Program-made: the position numbers and the translations under genes
DNA from: Desmodus rotundus
Taxonomy: Eukaryota > Chordata > Mammalia > Chiroptera > Phyllostomidae
Direction: 5' to 3'
Length of the DNA stretch: 64,000 nucleotides
Assembly (NCBI RefSeq): GCF_022682495.2
Contig: NC_071391.1
Span: 17,893,680 to 17,957,679, forward strand
Shown: positions 48,731-62,443 of the stretch, in pieces
Position numbering within the stretch: the stretch's first letter is position 1
How the letters are laid out: every line of letters starts with the position of its first letter
Notes under the pieces: generated by a model
Databases searched by the model: none
What the model saw: the letters and a program-made list of their open reading frames with translations, nothing else
Told to the model about the DNA's origin: nothing

Positions 48731-49669
48731 TTGGGGGGATTCCCAACAAGGGTCTTAATTTTATCCTTAGTAGCCACATATTTTTAGAAGTCTGAAGTGT
48801 CTTCCGTATGTCAGTGTGCTGTGCATTTGAAGAGATGAAATGCCCCTTCTGGGTGTTTTCTTGTGCTTTCATAGACTCCACGCCCCAGGTCCACCAGCTA
48901 TTAGTCTTGTGACATAAAGGTTTCATTGCAAGTGAAAAATTGATTGACAGAGATAGCCATTAGCATATGATATTACCCTTGTAACTTCTAATGTAAATTG
49001 TTGCTTATTTCTGTTAACCCGCTTCCCTTCCTGGCTCCTGTTCTCTGAATACCCTCTAATCGAGTATATGGTTCTCCTTCAGAAATTTCATTCCTTATGC
49101 TGTCCATTAGGATGTAATTTCAATAAGAAAAATACATTTTTCAACCAATATACTAATTGGGGAGTTATCTGTAAGAATAAATGTTCAGAAGCAATTGTTC
49201 AAAACAGTGAATTTGCTTAAGAATTAATATTTTATGCATCAATGAAATATTCACAATCAATGTCAACAGAGATGAAGATGACATTGTTGTTGATTTGTTG
49301 AGATGATTGATTACTCAACCCTTTTTAAAATCACCCTGATTTTTATATTATTATTTGTGTATTAAATTTGATATTAATAATGTGATGCCTGGGGCCAAGT
49401 ACTCAGGTGCTTGTCATCTCCCTTCACCTGAGTGTTGACCTGCAGGGTGAAGTTCCCTTGAGCCCTCTGTAGCTGGCCCTTGGCTTGGCTGATGCTCTTC
49501 TCTCCATGGCATGTGATACATTATTATAGGAAATAAGTCAGAGGATGGACACCATCAGAAGTAGGAACACAAAAATAACCATAATTCCAGCTATAAATGT
49601 TTATTATTAGATGCGATACCATTACTTTTATTCACTTGGCCGACAGAGGTCTAGTGAGCATTTGCATGA
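48731..49669. other. No gene seen
   Basis: AT-rich, nothing recognised. Confidence 0.6.
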
Positions 49670-49815
49670 TACAACAACAAAGCTTTATTGAACACTTAGT
49701 ATTTACTGTACCAGGCATTGGAGTACAGCAGCCACCCAAGCGAGCATAGTCTCTGAACTCACAGAGCTCATATTCTAATGGGTGAAATAAATAATACACA
49801 AATAAACAAGTAAGT
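49670..49815 (-). repeat. L2 3' end fragment
   Basis: 'ttattgaacacttagtattt', 'ctgtaccaggcattggagta' and 'cacagagctcatattctaat' match the L2 3' end in reverse. Confidence 0.65.
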
Positions 49816-49839
49816 ATGTTTCAGCTCATGCTATGTACC

Positions 49840-50210
49840 ATAAATATAACAAAATGAGAATTCATAGTTTGGCTTATAATCTTCTGAATACTTTCTCATG
49901 CGTAGCATTATTTTTTCTTTTATATAGAATTGTAATATACTCTTTATATTGTTAAACTATCTTTTTATCTCCACTTAGCAAGATGTCATAAATATCTTTA
50001 TAAAGAAAAAATAAGTTTCTACAGCATCTTATAATCAATCCATGATCTATAATTGCATTAAAGCACCACAATTACTCAAAAATAATCTTTCTGAAGATTC
50101 AGGCTATTTCTATTTTTCCTATTATCAGCATCCTTTTGATAATTATTCTCACAATTATATCTATACACACATCTTAATTATTGCATCATTATATTTTCTA
50201 AAAGAAAAAA
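49840..50210 (-). mobile_element. Probable old L1 fragment
   Basis: AT-rich sequence with the order of motifs seen in old L1 3' regions read in reverse (an 'aagatgtcataaatatcttt' step, then short 'catcattatattttctaaaa' stretches). Weak support. Confidence 0.4.
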
Positions 50211-53200
50211 ATACTGACATAAGTGATTTCTTTCTACAAATTAAAAAATTGCCTTCTGGAAAAATTACATTATTTCCCACCAGAAATATATAGAAATCCT
50301 TATATCTTGCCCACACTAGTATTTAAATTTTATTTTTAATTTTAATTCTTAAAAATTCTTTCTGTCTTGTCTGACATTTCAAGCTGTTATCCTTTCCTCA
50401 CCGAGTCCACATGCTTCTTGTTCTCAGCCTGCTGCTGTCAGATATCATGTGGACATTGGTCCAGCCAGACACAACTGTGCCTCATTGTGTGGATGGTCAG
50501 GGATTACCCCCAGTCCCTGGTCCTCGTGAATGAAGCTTTCCTGTGCGGAACATGAAATTTGCCCTCCTGCTACTTCCTCACCTTCCCATTTGTCCACAGT
50601 TGTCCTTGAACAAAAAAGGAAGGAGGGGACAAAGGAGATTTTATTTAAAAATTTGTTTAATATTTATAAAGGGATAAAAATACTGATGCAAAGCATTTTA
50701 TTATTCAGAGCTGTAAATTTCATTAGTGTCTTAAGTTTATAAAAAGTTATTTTTTTCATGTTACAACAGAGCTCTTTTACTTTTTTTCACTTTACTTAAC
50801 TTCAAAATTGATGTCTAGGATGACCGCCAATAATATTATATCATTCCATATGTTTTGCTTAATTATACTATTTCCTGAATTCATTTCTTGAAGTTAAAAT
50901 TTTTCTCCACCTCATCATCAAAACATTATGAGCACTCTCTGTCACATTGAAATTAGAAGATAAAACCTCTTTCAAAATTACATCTATTTAAAATGTTTCC
51001 AGAGTTTGGTTAGAGGGTGGTAAATCATCCTAATCACTTAATCTGTGTTATAAATCACAGGATATCAGAATCTTATGGTACATGGGACTGAGTTAATCTA
51101 ACTAGCAAGCCCAATAAAGTCCTAGCAAGGTTTAGATGTTTTCCAGATTTTAAGTATCTTTTGAATTTAAAGCAGGGTAAAGCTCAGGTTAGTTTTTTCC
51201 CAATATATTTGTGTTGATTCTATGCATAGTATATGTATCAATATATGAAAAACATCTGCATCTTATTAATACTTGTATTTGTCAGAACACTAAGATACAG
51301 CATAATTCAAACGAAAGGCCTTCTAGGGAAACTTATATTTCTTTTTTATTTTTACATATTCGACAAACCATAAATGATCTTGAGGTCACTGAAATGCATT
51401 TGTATACAGATTCTTAAAATTATGTGTCAAAAAGCAAGTGAAAGATTTACTAACAAAATTATGGGACACTTTTTTCCTTTAATTTTTGTATTGCTTTTTA
51501 CTAAAGGATAAGCACCTACTACATAGAACCAAGATGTAATATGAAAAATAGATGTCCAATTTTACACATTGGTGTTTCTCCATTAAATAGTCTATAGCTT
51601 GTCAAATATTTTGGCATAAGTCAGTACTTTTACAGAATTTATCTAATTCCTCCCCCTCACTATCCTTATATATCCAATCTCTTTTAATCTGAGTAGTTAA
51701 TAGGACTCTTCTGAAGGAATAATGATAGTTGCAGAGCTATGAACAAATCTTTATTATAAATATAAAAATGGAGGGATCATTATGCAAGAGAGGAGCAGAA
51801 GTATTACATTTTGTTAGGAGTAAAGTGTATGATAAAGAGAATGGGGAAGGAATTTATAAAAGCGAGTGTGCTCAATGAAATCATTCCAAGATTTTAAATC
51901 GAAGGCCCTTGAATGTATTAATCAACAAGACAAAAATCAGAGCAGAATCAGGAACAATTCTTGGGCTTTAGGATGAGAAACTCCTACACGGACTTGACTG
52001 TGTTCAGCACAGCCGTGTAGACCATGTGTGAACGAAGAGCTGCTTCCATCAGAACGTGAGATAGGACCTGCATTCCTGGGCCCTAGCTAATGTCACGTGG
52101 ATGAAATGTCTGGGCATAGGTCCCCCAAACCTTCGTTTTAATAAGAATATCACAGAACTCTTAAGCAATTGAAAATTTCAAACAAATAGGTTTGAATCTG
52201 ATTTGTAGAAAACATAACCTCAGAACAGTTAAACAGGATCTCCGAGATTACACCTCTATGTGACCTGTTGAACTCCCAAACAGGTCTTTGATTCGCTGTC
52301 CTCTGCTCTTCTATGCTGCTAGGCTGGATATGTATTTAGATTTTTTGGCTTTGACATTGAATTCCAATTCTTCTTCTCCATGCCATCTAGTTAGAAAAGG
52401 CGATATATGAGAAAGAAAGTATCTGGTACAGGAACTAGTACCCAGAAGAGATGAGGAAGCTACCGGAAAAAACCTGAGTGACTAAGCAGTCCTCTGTAGC
52501 ACAAAATGTCACAAAGCAGGGGCTGAGGGTTACACTCAGAGTTCATGTTTGTAATTTTAAATAAGCAAGGCCAAATGATAATCACCACATGTCTATGCAG
52601 AGGAAGGCTGTCTTGGAGTATAAGATATTTGAATTAAATAAGAGGACCCCCTGACTATATGGACGTTGACCTTAAAACATATCACTAAAGAAGAGTATGA
52701 GATTGTTTTCTTTAAAAGATAATAGTGGATTTTATTCAGGTCTACAATATCATTTTAGGTCTCAAAAAAAAAAAAAAAACAAACCCACTTAGTCTCTTAA
52801 GGCCAAGAGTTGGATAACTTGTAAAGGCTTAAGGTGATCATTGAGACCATCAAGATTGATGAGAGATTACAAAAGTAACAGATACAATATAAAATTGCAT
52901 TTCCCAAAATCATAGTTTCATTTATAGTGCATACTCCTCTGACTTAGAGTAATAGTAAAACCCTTTTGAGAGCTTAGAAAGATTGTCATATCTAATACAC
53001 CATTATTTCCCTCTGCCATTCGCACTCTTCCCTTCGCTGTCTCTTCCTTCTCTGTCTCTCTTCTATTCTCCACCTGCTGTGTATCCCCTGGTTGCAAAGT
53101 CAAGAAGATGGGCTATAAATCACAGAGTTACCTTTTGGGTTGTTTGAGGTTAGCAGAATGGATAAAGGAGGTCACCTTGTGGGTTGGTCCAGTTGGTTAT

Positions 53201-54639
53201 TGTATCTGAGAGTATCAAAGAAGGACTAAACAGGGATCTAAAGTCAGCTATTGACAAACTGTTTAGAAAGGCATCTATGATGGAGAAACACGAATATGTA
53301 AGTCTCAGAAGGAGATTTATATCCTGCTTTCCCAGCTCTTCAGCTCCTAGCCATCTCTACGTTACTCATTTGTCCTTGCCCTTGCAGATAACTCTTAACT
53401 GAAGGTCAATGGCCTGCCTCGTTCCCTTAGGAAGAAAAGGTTATTCTGCCAGGAAGATTCATTATCTGTGTATAAACAAAAGCTGTGCTCTTCCTCTAGC
53501 AGAGTGGGATGTGACTGAGCACACAAGACTTGGTTTTTAACATTTTTGTCTTTTGGTTCTTTATGTCCTCAAAACTTCTGTAAGTCTGAAGCAATGGTGT
53601 CCTCAACCACCTCACTGTGGTCATCCCATACATTGTGTACATATTCCCAACCCTGCCTATACAAGATTATTGATTTTTTTCTTCTTTTTATCTCTTCTGT
53701 CTCTCCATCTTACCCCACCTTGATTCTTTTCTTGCTCTTCATGGTCTTGCCTTTTACAGAACAATGTAAAATACAAATTCACATTAGGTTGCTGATCCAG
53801 TCTTTTCTCTTTCTTCAGAGTCATGTGAGAATCTTGATCCTTCTGTGTCATAACTGTACTGAAATAACATATAATTTTAGTTTCTTTTCAGTTTGCTTGG
53901 AGAATCCCTCATCAAATCCCATAAAGTCTCTTGTTCATGGAGCTTCGGTTTAGGGATAGAAGGCTGAGCCCTGAGCTCATGTAATTCCAATCCTTTGTGA
54001 CACAGAGTGGAATTCATTAAAGGGCCATTGCATCCTGTCATATGAATCAGCATTGCAATTCTCTTTTCACTTGCTTGTGATGTTACTCTTCGGGTCTTGT
54101 TTGTTATTTCTGGAGGGTCACGATCAGTGTTCACATATTTTGAAATTAAATACTCTGCTATTCTTACCATTGCTGTCTTCTTTTATCCCAATGAATTATT
54201 ACATAGGTTTTTTTTTTTCCTTCCTGGATTTGATTCTGTCTGTTTGTTCATTTGAAAGAATACCAGCACTGAAAGATTTGTGGTAGAATTACAGCAAAGT
54301 GTATTTTTAATGTATCAACATTCATTTCAGTTTCCTCGTTAATCTTCAGTATCTCTTAAAACATTCTGTTTTTCTAATTTGGATATTTTAAAGCAAAATA
54401 TTATTGAATTAACCACCTCAATCCAAAATGATTTGTAATACATTAGTTCAAGACAAGCATTATACATAAGCTATTGTATGGAAGGTACTAAAACACTCAC
54501 ACTATTTATACAGTTTAAGTTTCCTTTCACCCTGGAAATATCCCCACCCCCACTGAACTGATTATGTACAGACACTATGAGGGCTGCCATAGTCTGACAC
54601 TGGATTCCACCTTCCCATGGCATTATTTTCTTTTATTTG
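50211..54639. other. No gene seen
   Basis: AT-rich. Poly-A run at 52764. The longest open frame (135 codons, 53546-53953) is low-complexity, hydrophobic and without known motifs, so it is not called. Confidence 0.6.
52764..52779. repeat. Poly-A run
   Basis: Sixteen A in a row. I did not recognise a retrotransposon body before it. Confidence 0.9.
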
Positions 54640-55035
54640 TCTTAGCTCCCTAGCAAGTTTGCATGCTCTCTGAGGACTTTGTTCTCTGCTATGACAGGCC
54701 TTTATACCTGCTTTTATTTTTTTTAATCAAGTGTCTTATGGCTGTGGTGGGATACTTATTGACATTTGCTTTCCATTCCTCATACCTAAGTTCTGCAAGA
54801 CAAAGAATAAATCTTGGTTCTCTAGCCTAGTCTGGGGCACTCAATCTCAGAGATTTTGAGAGCACTGAGCAAATTGTTCTCATATTGGAATTGTGTTAAG
54901 GACAAATAGCTTATTTTTATCTCCCAGTTAGAGCATGGTACATAGTAGGTCTTCGACAAATACTTCCTAAGGTCAATGACATAATTAATGGGTCATCTAG
55001 CATACAATAGGTGCTTTCAAATATTAGCTGTTGCT
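54640..55035 (+). repeat. L2 fragment
   Basis: 'gcatgctctctgaggacttt', 'gtacatagtaggtcttcgac' and 'acaataggtgctttcaaata' fit L2 3' sequence, possibly two overlapping copies. Confidence 0.45.
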
Positions 55036-55934
55036 ATATATTTATGGGATATGCATCAGGTAGTTCAGATAGATTTTAGGTTGTGAGAACTGATTTTTTC
55101 AAGTTTCCTGTTCACAGGGAATCTAGACGTAAAGAGATAAATAGAAGTTTAGAATATTACAAACAACTTGTGAGCTGGGGAATCAACAGCTCAGAAGTCT
55201 ATTTTGGACTCAGTTCATTTAGTTTAACACTCAAGATATAGCTGAGTTCCTCGTTTTATTTAAAGTGACATACTTGATGCTTCTGTAACTGTCTCGTACA
55301 GCTGAACACTGACAGAAGCGTGATGTCTAAATTAATGCCAGCCAGACTAATCAAAGGTGATCTGCTTTCCTGTTTAAACAGAGATTATTCATGGCAAGAG
55401 CTGATGTGTTTTGATTTTCAACATGTCAGCTATAAGATCAGAGTGGATATTTTAGCCTTGTGATAACTCCCTATAAATAGAGGCATAAACTATAAATGCT
55501 CATTGATGCAATTATAAATTGCCATTTGGTATCCTTTGATTCCAGCAAAATGTAATGACCCTAAGTTGGAACACTGCACTAGGGATGACCTTTGTCTCAA
55601 AAACTCTATAAACCGTTGATTCTTGATGCAAATAATATTTTCTCTTTTTTCTCGCATCCTGTTGTAAAAACAAAACAAAACAACAAAAATATCCCTCACC
55701 TGCATGTTTGAAGATGAGTCCTTTCTAACTGTATATCTGTCCCAGCCACATATAACATGGTTCTGCTGTGGAGCTAAGAAGTGAGCATGAGTGAAACAGA
55801 GAGCCTAGCAGTGTCATTCAACCGGATAGGTTTTCTCGGGTGAGCCTGAACTCTGGAAGTCTATATTTATGGTATTTGCAAGTAAAGAAGAGGGGTGTTT
55901 ATTACCATTTTGGGCCTAGGGTAAGATATTACTC
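55036..55934. other. No gene seen
   Basis: AT-rich, nothing recognised. Confidence 0.6.
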
Positions 55935-56095
55935 CATCTGGATTAAAGTCCCATCTCTGTTGCTAACAAGGTAAAAGCTTGGAACAGTGAATTAACCTCT
56001 TAGTTTCCATGTATTTAAAATGGAAAAACAAGAATAAAAAATATGTTTCTTTTCTCTTTTTTGAGGCATACGTGAGATAATTTATGTGCTTTTGG
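55935..56095 (-). repeat. MIR fragment
   Basis: 'cccatctctgttgctaacaa', 'cttagtttccatgtatttaa' and 'catacgtgagataatttatg' match MIR in reverse. Confidence 0.6.
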
Positions 56096-58949
56096 TACCC
56101 GAGAAAAGAAAAACCATATTCCCCCTACTCCTTCCTTCAGGAGTTCTTGATGACTAACCCACCCCCATATTCAAAGCAAATTAGAGTGATGCTGAGGTGG
56201 GTGTGATGTGGGATCCGTGGTGCCCTGCTCTGCTCTCAGCGCCGTGAAGGGCTTTTCCTCTGTGCCTGAAAACGCCTACCTCTTTGCTTTCTGGTGGCCA
56301 CGGCAACTTCTTTCATGTTTAATGTGCCTGCTGGGATCTCTGTTGTAGCTCCCTTTTCAAAGTCCTCCTGCAGCTCTGAATTCTCCCCTGAATACCTTCA
56401 GCTTACTAAATAATAAATGGCCCATTATTTTTTTCCCTTTCATTCACACCCAGAAGTTAGTACTCAAAGTATATATCAAGGAAAAGTAAAAAACAAAAAC
56501 AAAACACTGCAGCTCTTCTCCACTCTCAGAAGCTAAGAAAGTGAAGAACAGTAGAGAATGAATGTCGAGCAAGTGAACACGTGAATAGCAATGCAAAATA
56601 AACATATCGAATAACACTTGGTCCCTCAGGAAATGGGGAGAAGCTGAAATTTGGACTCTGCAGTATCCTGTCCTTTGACTTCGGGACATATCTGAGTACA
56701 GACAGAATTGACCCAAAGCCAAACACGCAAATGAGACTCAGTGGCACAGGTAACAGTCTCAAGCTGATCCAGTGTGCTCACTATATTCATGTGGACAATT
56801 TGCAGATTCAGATTGCCTCCCATCTGGCTCAGTTAGCAATAGCATTTAGTATGCTAATAATATTATGTTAATGGTATGTTAATGCAGGTGTTGGAATTTG
56901 GTACCTGGGCGTTCCTTGACTGGTCCCTTACACACAGGGATATTATATCACTTAAACCGTAAAATTTCCAGCAGTGGCCTCAGGCTCCGGGTGAATTCTT
57001 TCTTCCACAAGGCATTTAACCTCTCCTGTGATTCTGCATGAAAGCTTGGAGGTTTGGGAAGGATGGTCAGGAAAGAGGGTCTTTGCTGACCAAAGAGGGT
57101 CTTTAAAGTTTTCTTCCCTCTAAGCATCACCTGAATGTCCAGCTTCGAGGCCCAGGTAATAGCTTTTGTAGCTGGCCTCATCAGCCCATAACCCTTTTAT
57201 AGTGTACTTACAGGTGCCATGAGCTCAATAAAACCAGGGCAATTGAACTTGACATAACTTCTTCTTTCAAAGAGATATCACATTTTGAAAAGCCCCAAGG
57301 AACTACCCATGAATCAAGAGACAAGTACTCTGATAAGACATCTCACCTGAGCCTCCTTTCACCTACTTCTGTAGATGAGAAGGTGTCTAATTGGGAAAAA
57401 CAGTCTCTCTTTAAATGAAGGTTAAATAAGTCTGCAACACTCAGGTAGAATCAGATCATTTGTAGGCCACTTTTCTCAATGCATTATTTTACTATATATA
57501 AAATCAGATCAAGGGTTGAGGAGGTTTATTAGGGGATAAAAAATACTTTTATGGGCAACCATATTTCATCCTTGAATCAATCATGCTGTAATGAGCACCA
57601 AGTGCAGGAGGTAAAGTGAGATGGAATGTTTGAGGCAAAAGGAAATCTCAATGGAAATTAACCGGGCTTCCAAAGAGCCTTTAAAAAAACAGAATGCTGC
57701 CGACAGCAAGCCTTCCAACTGAAGATTTGAAGGTCAGCATTCAACAAGGACAATAAATACAAATATTATACCATTAACAAAGTTACTTTGAAAAAAGGGA
57801 GAATGTATTCAGTCACCTTGAACTACTACAGCTCCTCCCAGTAAAAACCTCTCCTAATTTTCTCCCCCATACCTTTTTCTGACACATACCTTATCCATAT
57901 GACCCAAATATGATCATAGCCCTGGGAAAACTGTCACCTTCGTGGACATAAATGACCCCACATTTGCTTTAATATCTATAACAATCACTACAACCTGCCC
58001 CTCCCCCCAATGAAAGGAGTAAATAAGGAGTTAGAAATTGGAACAACATAAGGAAAAACATTAATGAATCCTTTTCAAACAATTAAGTCTGTCTTTTGAA
58101 GAGTTAATCCCGGGTGCTGTGGATACAGAGTGCAAGGAACACCTGAGTGTGTCTAACCACAGGTCACCGTTTTGTAATTCTTGCCAAGAAAGGGCCAGAA
58201 GGAAGTAACAAATGTCACAGAAAAAACGTGGGTATCTGAATCTGATTCTTATCTCTTTTAATGAGTAACCTTATTAGGAAGTTGGGATATTTTATTAGAA
58301 GAAATGACTCATTCAAATCCACACCAGAAATTTCTGTCATTTAAGTATTATTAGATGTTATTATTGCGTATGTATTACACATACGTAAACTAATATAAAG
58401 TAAAAGTGGGGAAAGCTGGGAGAGATAGTAAGAGTGAAAAAAGGCAAATTTTATGTGCTTTTACTTCTCAAACTCTATTTCATATAATTTTGAAACAAAA
58501 CTCTTTGCAAATAATGATATCCAAGATACCTCAGATATTGCTGGGAAATAAAGTGCATTTTTCTTAATTGAAAATTGAATCTGTAAGTCACTAGACACAG
58601 ATATTTATAGCATAATATAGAAGAGTTTAATTAACCCAGATGGAACTTAAGGGCTTTCAAGAATGAACAGCCCAAGGAGGCAGTGCACATTAGAATTATG
58701 TACGTGGGTTTTCCCATTGAAAGTGCAACTGGTAAGGCGCTGCTGGTAAAAAACAGTTTGGTATTATTATCACATATTTTTTATTACATTTATATAATAT
58801 TTTTTTATTTCAAAAAGCCTAAAGTGTTATATTATGACTTTGCAACATCTGATGTAATAAAAATAAAAGTGATGAAAACTAGGAGAGAATGAGATAGAAA
58901 AAAAAATAAATGAAAGAAGGGATAAAAGTAGCAAATAATTGTTAATTCA
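56096..58949. other. No gene seen
   Basis: Nothing recognised. 56200-56400 is somewhat less AT-rich ('ctctcagcgccgtgaagggc'). Confidence 0.6.
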
Positions 58950-59105
58950 GATTTCCTTTTGAGTGCCTATCATACCTTGCAGCCTACCAGAAGTACTAGC
59001 AGGAAAGAAAATAAGTAATTTTATTGTTCTGTCATTTAACTTTTATAATTATCCTATATGGTAGGTATTCTTGTCGCTACATTATAGATAAGAGTCAGCT
59101 TTGTG
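58950..59105 (+). repeat. MIR fragment next to the RTE copy
   Basis: 'atcctatatggtaggtattc' and 'cattatagataagagtcagc' fit the MIR core. It ends about where the RTE element begins. Confidence 0.5.
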
Positions 59106-59114
59106 AGGATCAAT

Positions 59115-60642
59115 GCCTTTGAAACAGAGTCCTATGAAGGAAAAGCTGTGATTCTAGAAGGTGAAGTGAAAGCTATACTGAAAGTACTGGGAAGAAATAA
59201 ATCACCAGAGGTAAGTAGAGAGGGTACTGGTAGAATTATTTCAAACCACAGAGACTAAATCTGTCAAAATCCTAGCAAGAGTTTGACAACAAATACGGTC
59301 AACAGAACAACGTTCTACAGACCAGATAAGGTGTATATATCTCCCAATCTTTAAGAAAGAAGATGCCAAGCAGTGCAGGAACTATAAGGCCATTGATCTT
59401 ATTTCCCAATGAAGTGAAGTGGTAAAACAGAGGCATCTACCTTATCTGTAACACAAAAATGCCAGATGTTCAAGATGGATTCAGAAAAGGGAGAAGCACT
59501 CAAGATCCAAATGTGAGCATCCATGGGATACTGGGAACTCCAAAGAATTTCAGGTTAGTCGCTGTTTAGTAGACTCCAGGGAACATTTGACCTTGTCTAT
59601 TGTAAGAAGCTATGTGTTGTTCTGAGAGAAATGGGTTTTCCTCAGCACTTGATTATCCTGATGGGTAATTTTAACCTGTGTTGTGGCAGGAAGCCACTGC
59701 CGGGACAGAACGTGGAGACTCAGAATGGTTTCCTATAGGTAAATGTGTCAGACAGGGGTGCATTTGATCTCCCTGTTTCTTTAACCTGTCTAAAGAACAT
59801 ATACAAAAAACTGGGCTTAATTCAGAGAAAGGAGGAGTGAAAATAGGTGGAAGAAATATCAGTAACTTCAGGTACGCAGGTGACACTGTCTTGCTCACAG
59901 AGAGTAGCAATGATTTGCAATGACTTCTGATAAAAGTTAAAAGGAGAAGGTGCCAACACAGGGCAACATTTGAACATCGGGAAGATAAGAGCCATGACTA
60001 CAGGAGAAATGCACAACTTTAACATAGACAATGAGGACACTGACCATTAAATATTTTGTTTACATTAATTCAGACATCAATGCAAATGAAGACTGCCACT
60101 GAGCAATCAATAGAAAGCCGAGGCTCAGAGGACAACAATGGAAGAATTAGGAAGCATTACCGAGAGCAAAGATGTGTCATTAAAGACCAAGGCTAAGACC
60201 ATCCCCATCCTCATATTCCTAATTACTCTGCATGGGATGTGAAAGCTGGAGAAGAAGAAGGCTCACAGGAAAATGCTTGATTCATTTTGAACACGGTGTT
60301 GGAGGAGAGCTCTGTGGATACCCTGGACCACCAGAAAGGTGAATGAGTAGGTCCTTCAGCAAGTTAAACCTGAAAAATCACTGGAGGCAAAAATGACAAA
60401 ACTGAAGCCATCTTACTTTGAGCACATCATGCGAATGCAGGGATTTCTGGAAAAGACAATGATGGGAAGAACAGAAGCCAGCAGGGGAAAAAAGAACAAA
60501 TATGAGATAGTTTGATTATATTTAAAAAAGCCATAGGCAGAAGTTGACAGGAGCTGAGCAGGGCTATTGAGGATAGGACACTGTGGACGTCACTCATTCA
60601 TGTGGTTGCTAAGAGTCAGAGCCAACTCAAAGCACCTAACAC
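59115..60642 (+). mobile_element. Decayed RTE/BovB-clade LINE, reverse transcriptase to 3' end
   Basis: Three-frame reading gives fragments in the order of an RTE-clade LINE ORF2. These are 'VKAILKVLGRNKSPE' near 59165 (fingers/palm start), 'KKEDAKQCRNYKAIDLIS' near 59355, 'CVRQGC' then 'SPCFFNL' after a stop near 59745, and 'NFRYAGDTVLLTES' near 59865, which is the catalytic YADD box with D to G. Further on are 'MTTGEMHNFNIDNEDT', 'MEELGSITESKDVSLKTKAK', 'CWRRALWIPWTTRK', 'SLEAKMTKLKPSYFEHIMRMQG' and a final 'SFMWLLRVRANSKHLT'. This C-terminal string is typical of RTE/BovB-type elements and is absent from L1 and L2. Many stops and frameshifts make it inactive. The 5' endonuclease part is missing, the common truncation of LINEs. 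The 5' edge is uncertain because it abuts a MIR remnant; the 3' edge is about 'cacctaacaca'. The exact RTE subfamily cannot be settled by eye. Confidence 0.85.
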
Positions 60643-61744
60643 AGATTGTATTCAGTGAAATCAGCCAAAGTCAAATACTGCTCAGAGGAAGTGCTAGAGT
60701 TTGACACAGTTCAGTCTGATTCTCAAGCTCAAGAAGTTTCGATTACACTCTCCTCGCTCCAGCTGGATTTTTCAAGAGATTGTCAAAAGCTAGATCTAAA
60801 TGTTGAGAACATCTTAGGAGATATTTGGATATCCTTACTTACTTCCACTTGACATGATTCACTCCTGTAGTTTTTCAATTTTCTAAATGTCCCTGAATCT
60901 TAATCCCTTTGACATATGTTCAGAAGGACTTGAGTTAGACAGCTAGAACTTGAAAGCTCTAATGGAAACTCCCTAAACAGATTAAAAAAGAAAAAGTTTT
61001 CTCTATTTCAATCAGTGTTTGGTTCTTAATGATGTTCTCCTTGAGATGCCTTGATTTTTTTCCCAAGCAAAAATAATGAATCGTGGTTCTCTTAAACTTC
61101 CATCTCAGAGTCAGAAGGAAAAAGTTCAGGCATCAACATGAAATGACGAGAATACACACCTGCTGCCCACATAAGCATATATTAGAAACCCACGTCTGTG
61201 GAAACCTCCTGCTCCTGAGAGTAACTTTGAGCATAGTACTGGAAGTATTTATACTGAAGTATTGTTGGACAGATGCTATGAGTAAACTATAGAATGCTAC
61301 CAGTTTTTGGAAATACACCTAATTAATACACAAATACTCAAAAGAATGTGGTGATAGTTTCTTTTTAAGATTCTTTTAACTTTTGGGGATTTGTCACTTG
61401 TGGCTTACTTTTGCCTTGGGAATTTCCAGAATTTATTCAAAGGCTCCCAGTGGAAATCTAGTAGGTAATAAATTGCCCAAAGAGTCAAATTGTTTGTAGA
61501 AAAATATAATAAACCTGTCAGGAGTGGATTTCTAATTTGATTAAAACAATCCCTTGTGACAAAAGAAAAAGAAAATGAGGAATGTTGAGAATATACTAAT
61601 TGAAATGGTCTGACTCTAGAGAGATCAAAATGTGAGAGCTGAAAGAAAAGATCAAGCACAGGAAGTCTATTTCTTCAATGGTTTGGAGTTAATCCAATTT
61701 TAGGATACTCTTAATATTTCTGCCAGATGGTATCCTGATTGAAG
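60643..61744. other. No gene seen
   Basis: AT-rich, nothing recognised between the RTE copy and the MIR/L1. Confidence 0.6.
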
Positions 61745-61815
61745 AGCATAATGAGAGCAATTTGAGCTTTGGACCCACCAGACATGAATTTGAATCCTGG
61801 CTCTTCTCTACTATT
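61745..61815 (-). repeat. MIR fragment cut by the L1
   Basis: 'ctttggacccaccagacatg' and 'aatttgaatcctggctcttc' match MIR in reverse. The sequence stops where the L1 poly-T starts. Confidence 0.55.
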
Positions 61816-62443
61816 TCTTTCTTTCTTTTTTTTTTTTTTTAATTGTATGTTTTTCCATTGCCATTTAGTCTCCTTATACGCGCCCCTGCCCCCGCCACAA
61901 TCACCACATTGTTGTCCATGTCCATGAGTCCTTTTTCTTTTTTGCTCAATTCCTCCACCCCCTAACCTCCCCCACCTTAGCTGTCATCCTGCTCTCCATC
62001 TATGAATCTGTCTTTATTTTGCTTGTTAGTTCAGTTTGTTCATTAGATTCCACATATGAGTGAACTCATGTGGTTTTTATCTTTCTATGACTGGCTTATT
62101 TTACTTAGCATAATGTTTTCTAGGTCTACCATATTGTTGCAAAGAGTAAAATTTTCTTCTTTTTTATGGCTGAGTAGTATTCCATTGTGTAAATATTCCA
62201 CAGTTGTTTTATCCACTCATCTACTGATGGATACTTGGGCTGCTTCCATTTCTTGTAAATAGTGCTGCAATGAACATGGGGTGCTTATGTTCTTTCGAAT
62301 TAGTGTTTTGGGTTCCTTCAGATATATTCCCAGGAGTGGGATGACTGTGTCACAAGGCAGGTCGATTTTTGATTGTTTGAGGTATCACCATACTGCTTTC
62401 CACAGTGGCTGTACCAGTCTGCATTCCCACCAACAGTGCAAAA

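Noticed and set aside
53546..53953. 135-codon open frame, the longest plus-strand frame outside repeats
   Set aside because: Hydrophobic, pyrimidine-driven composition, no known domain, no splice or promoter context. Length is within chance for 64 kb of DNA.
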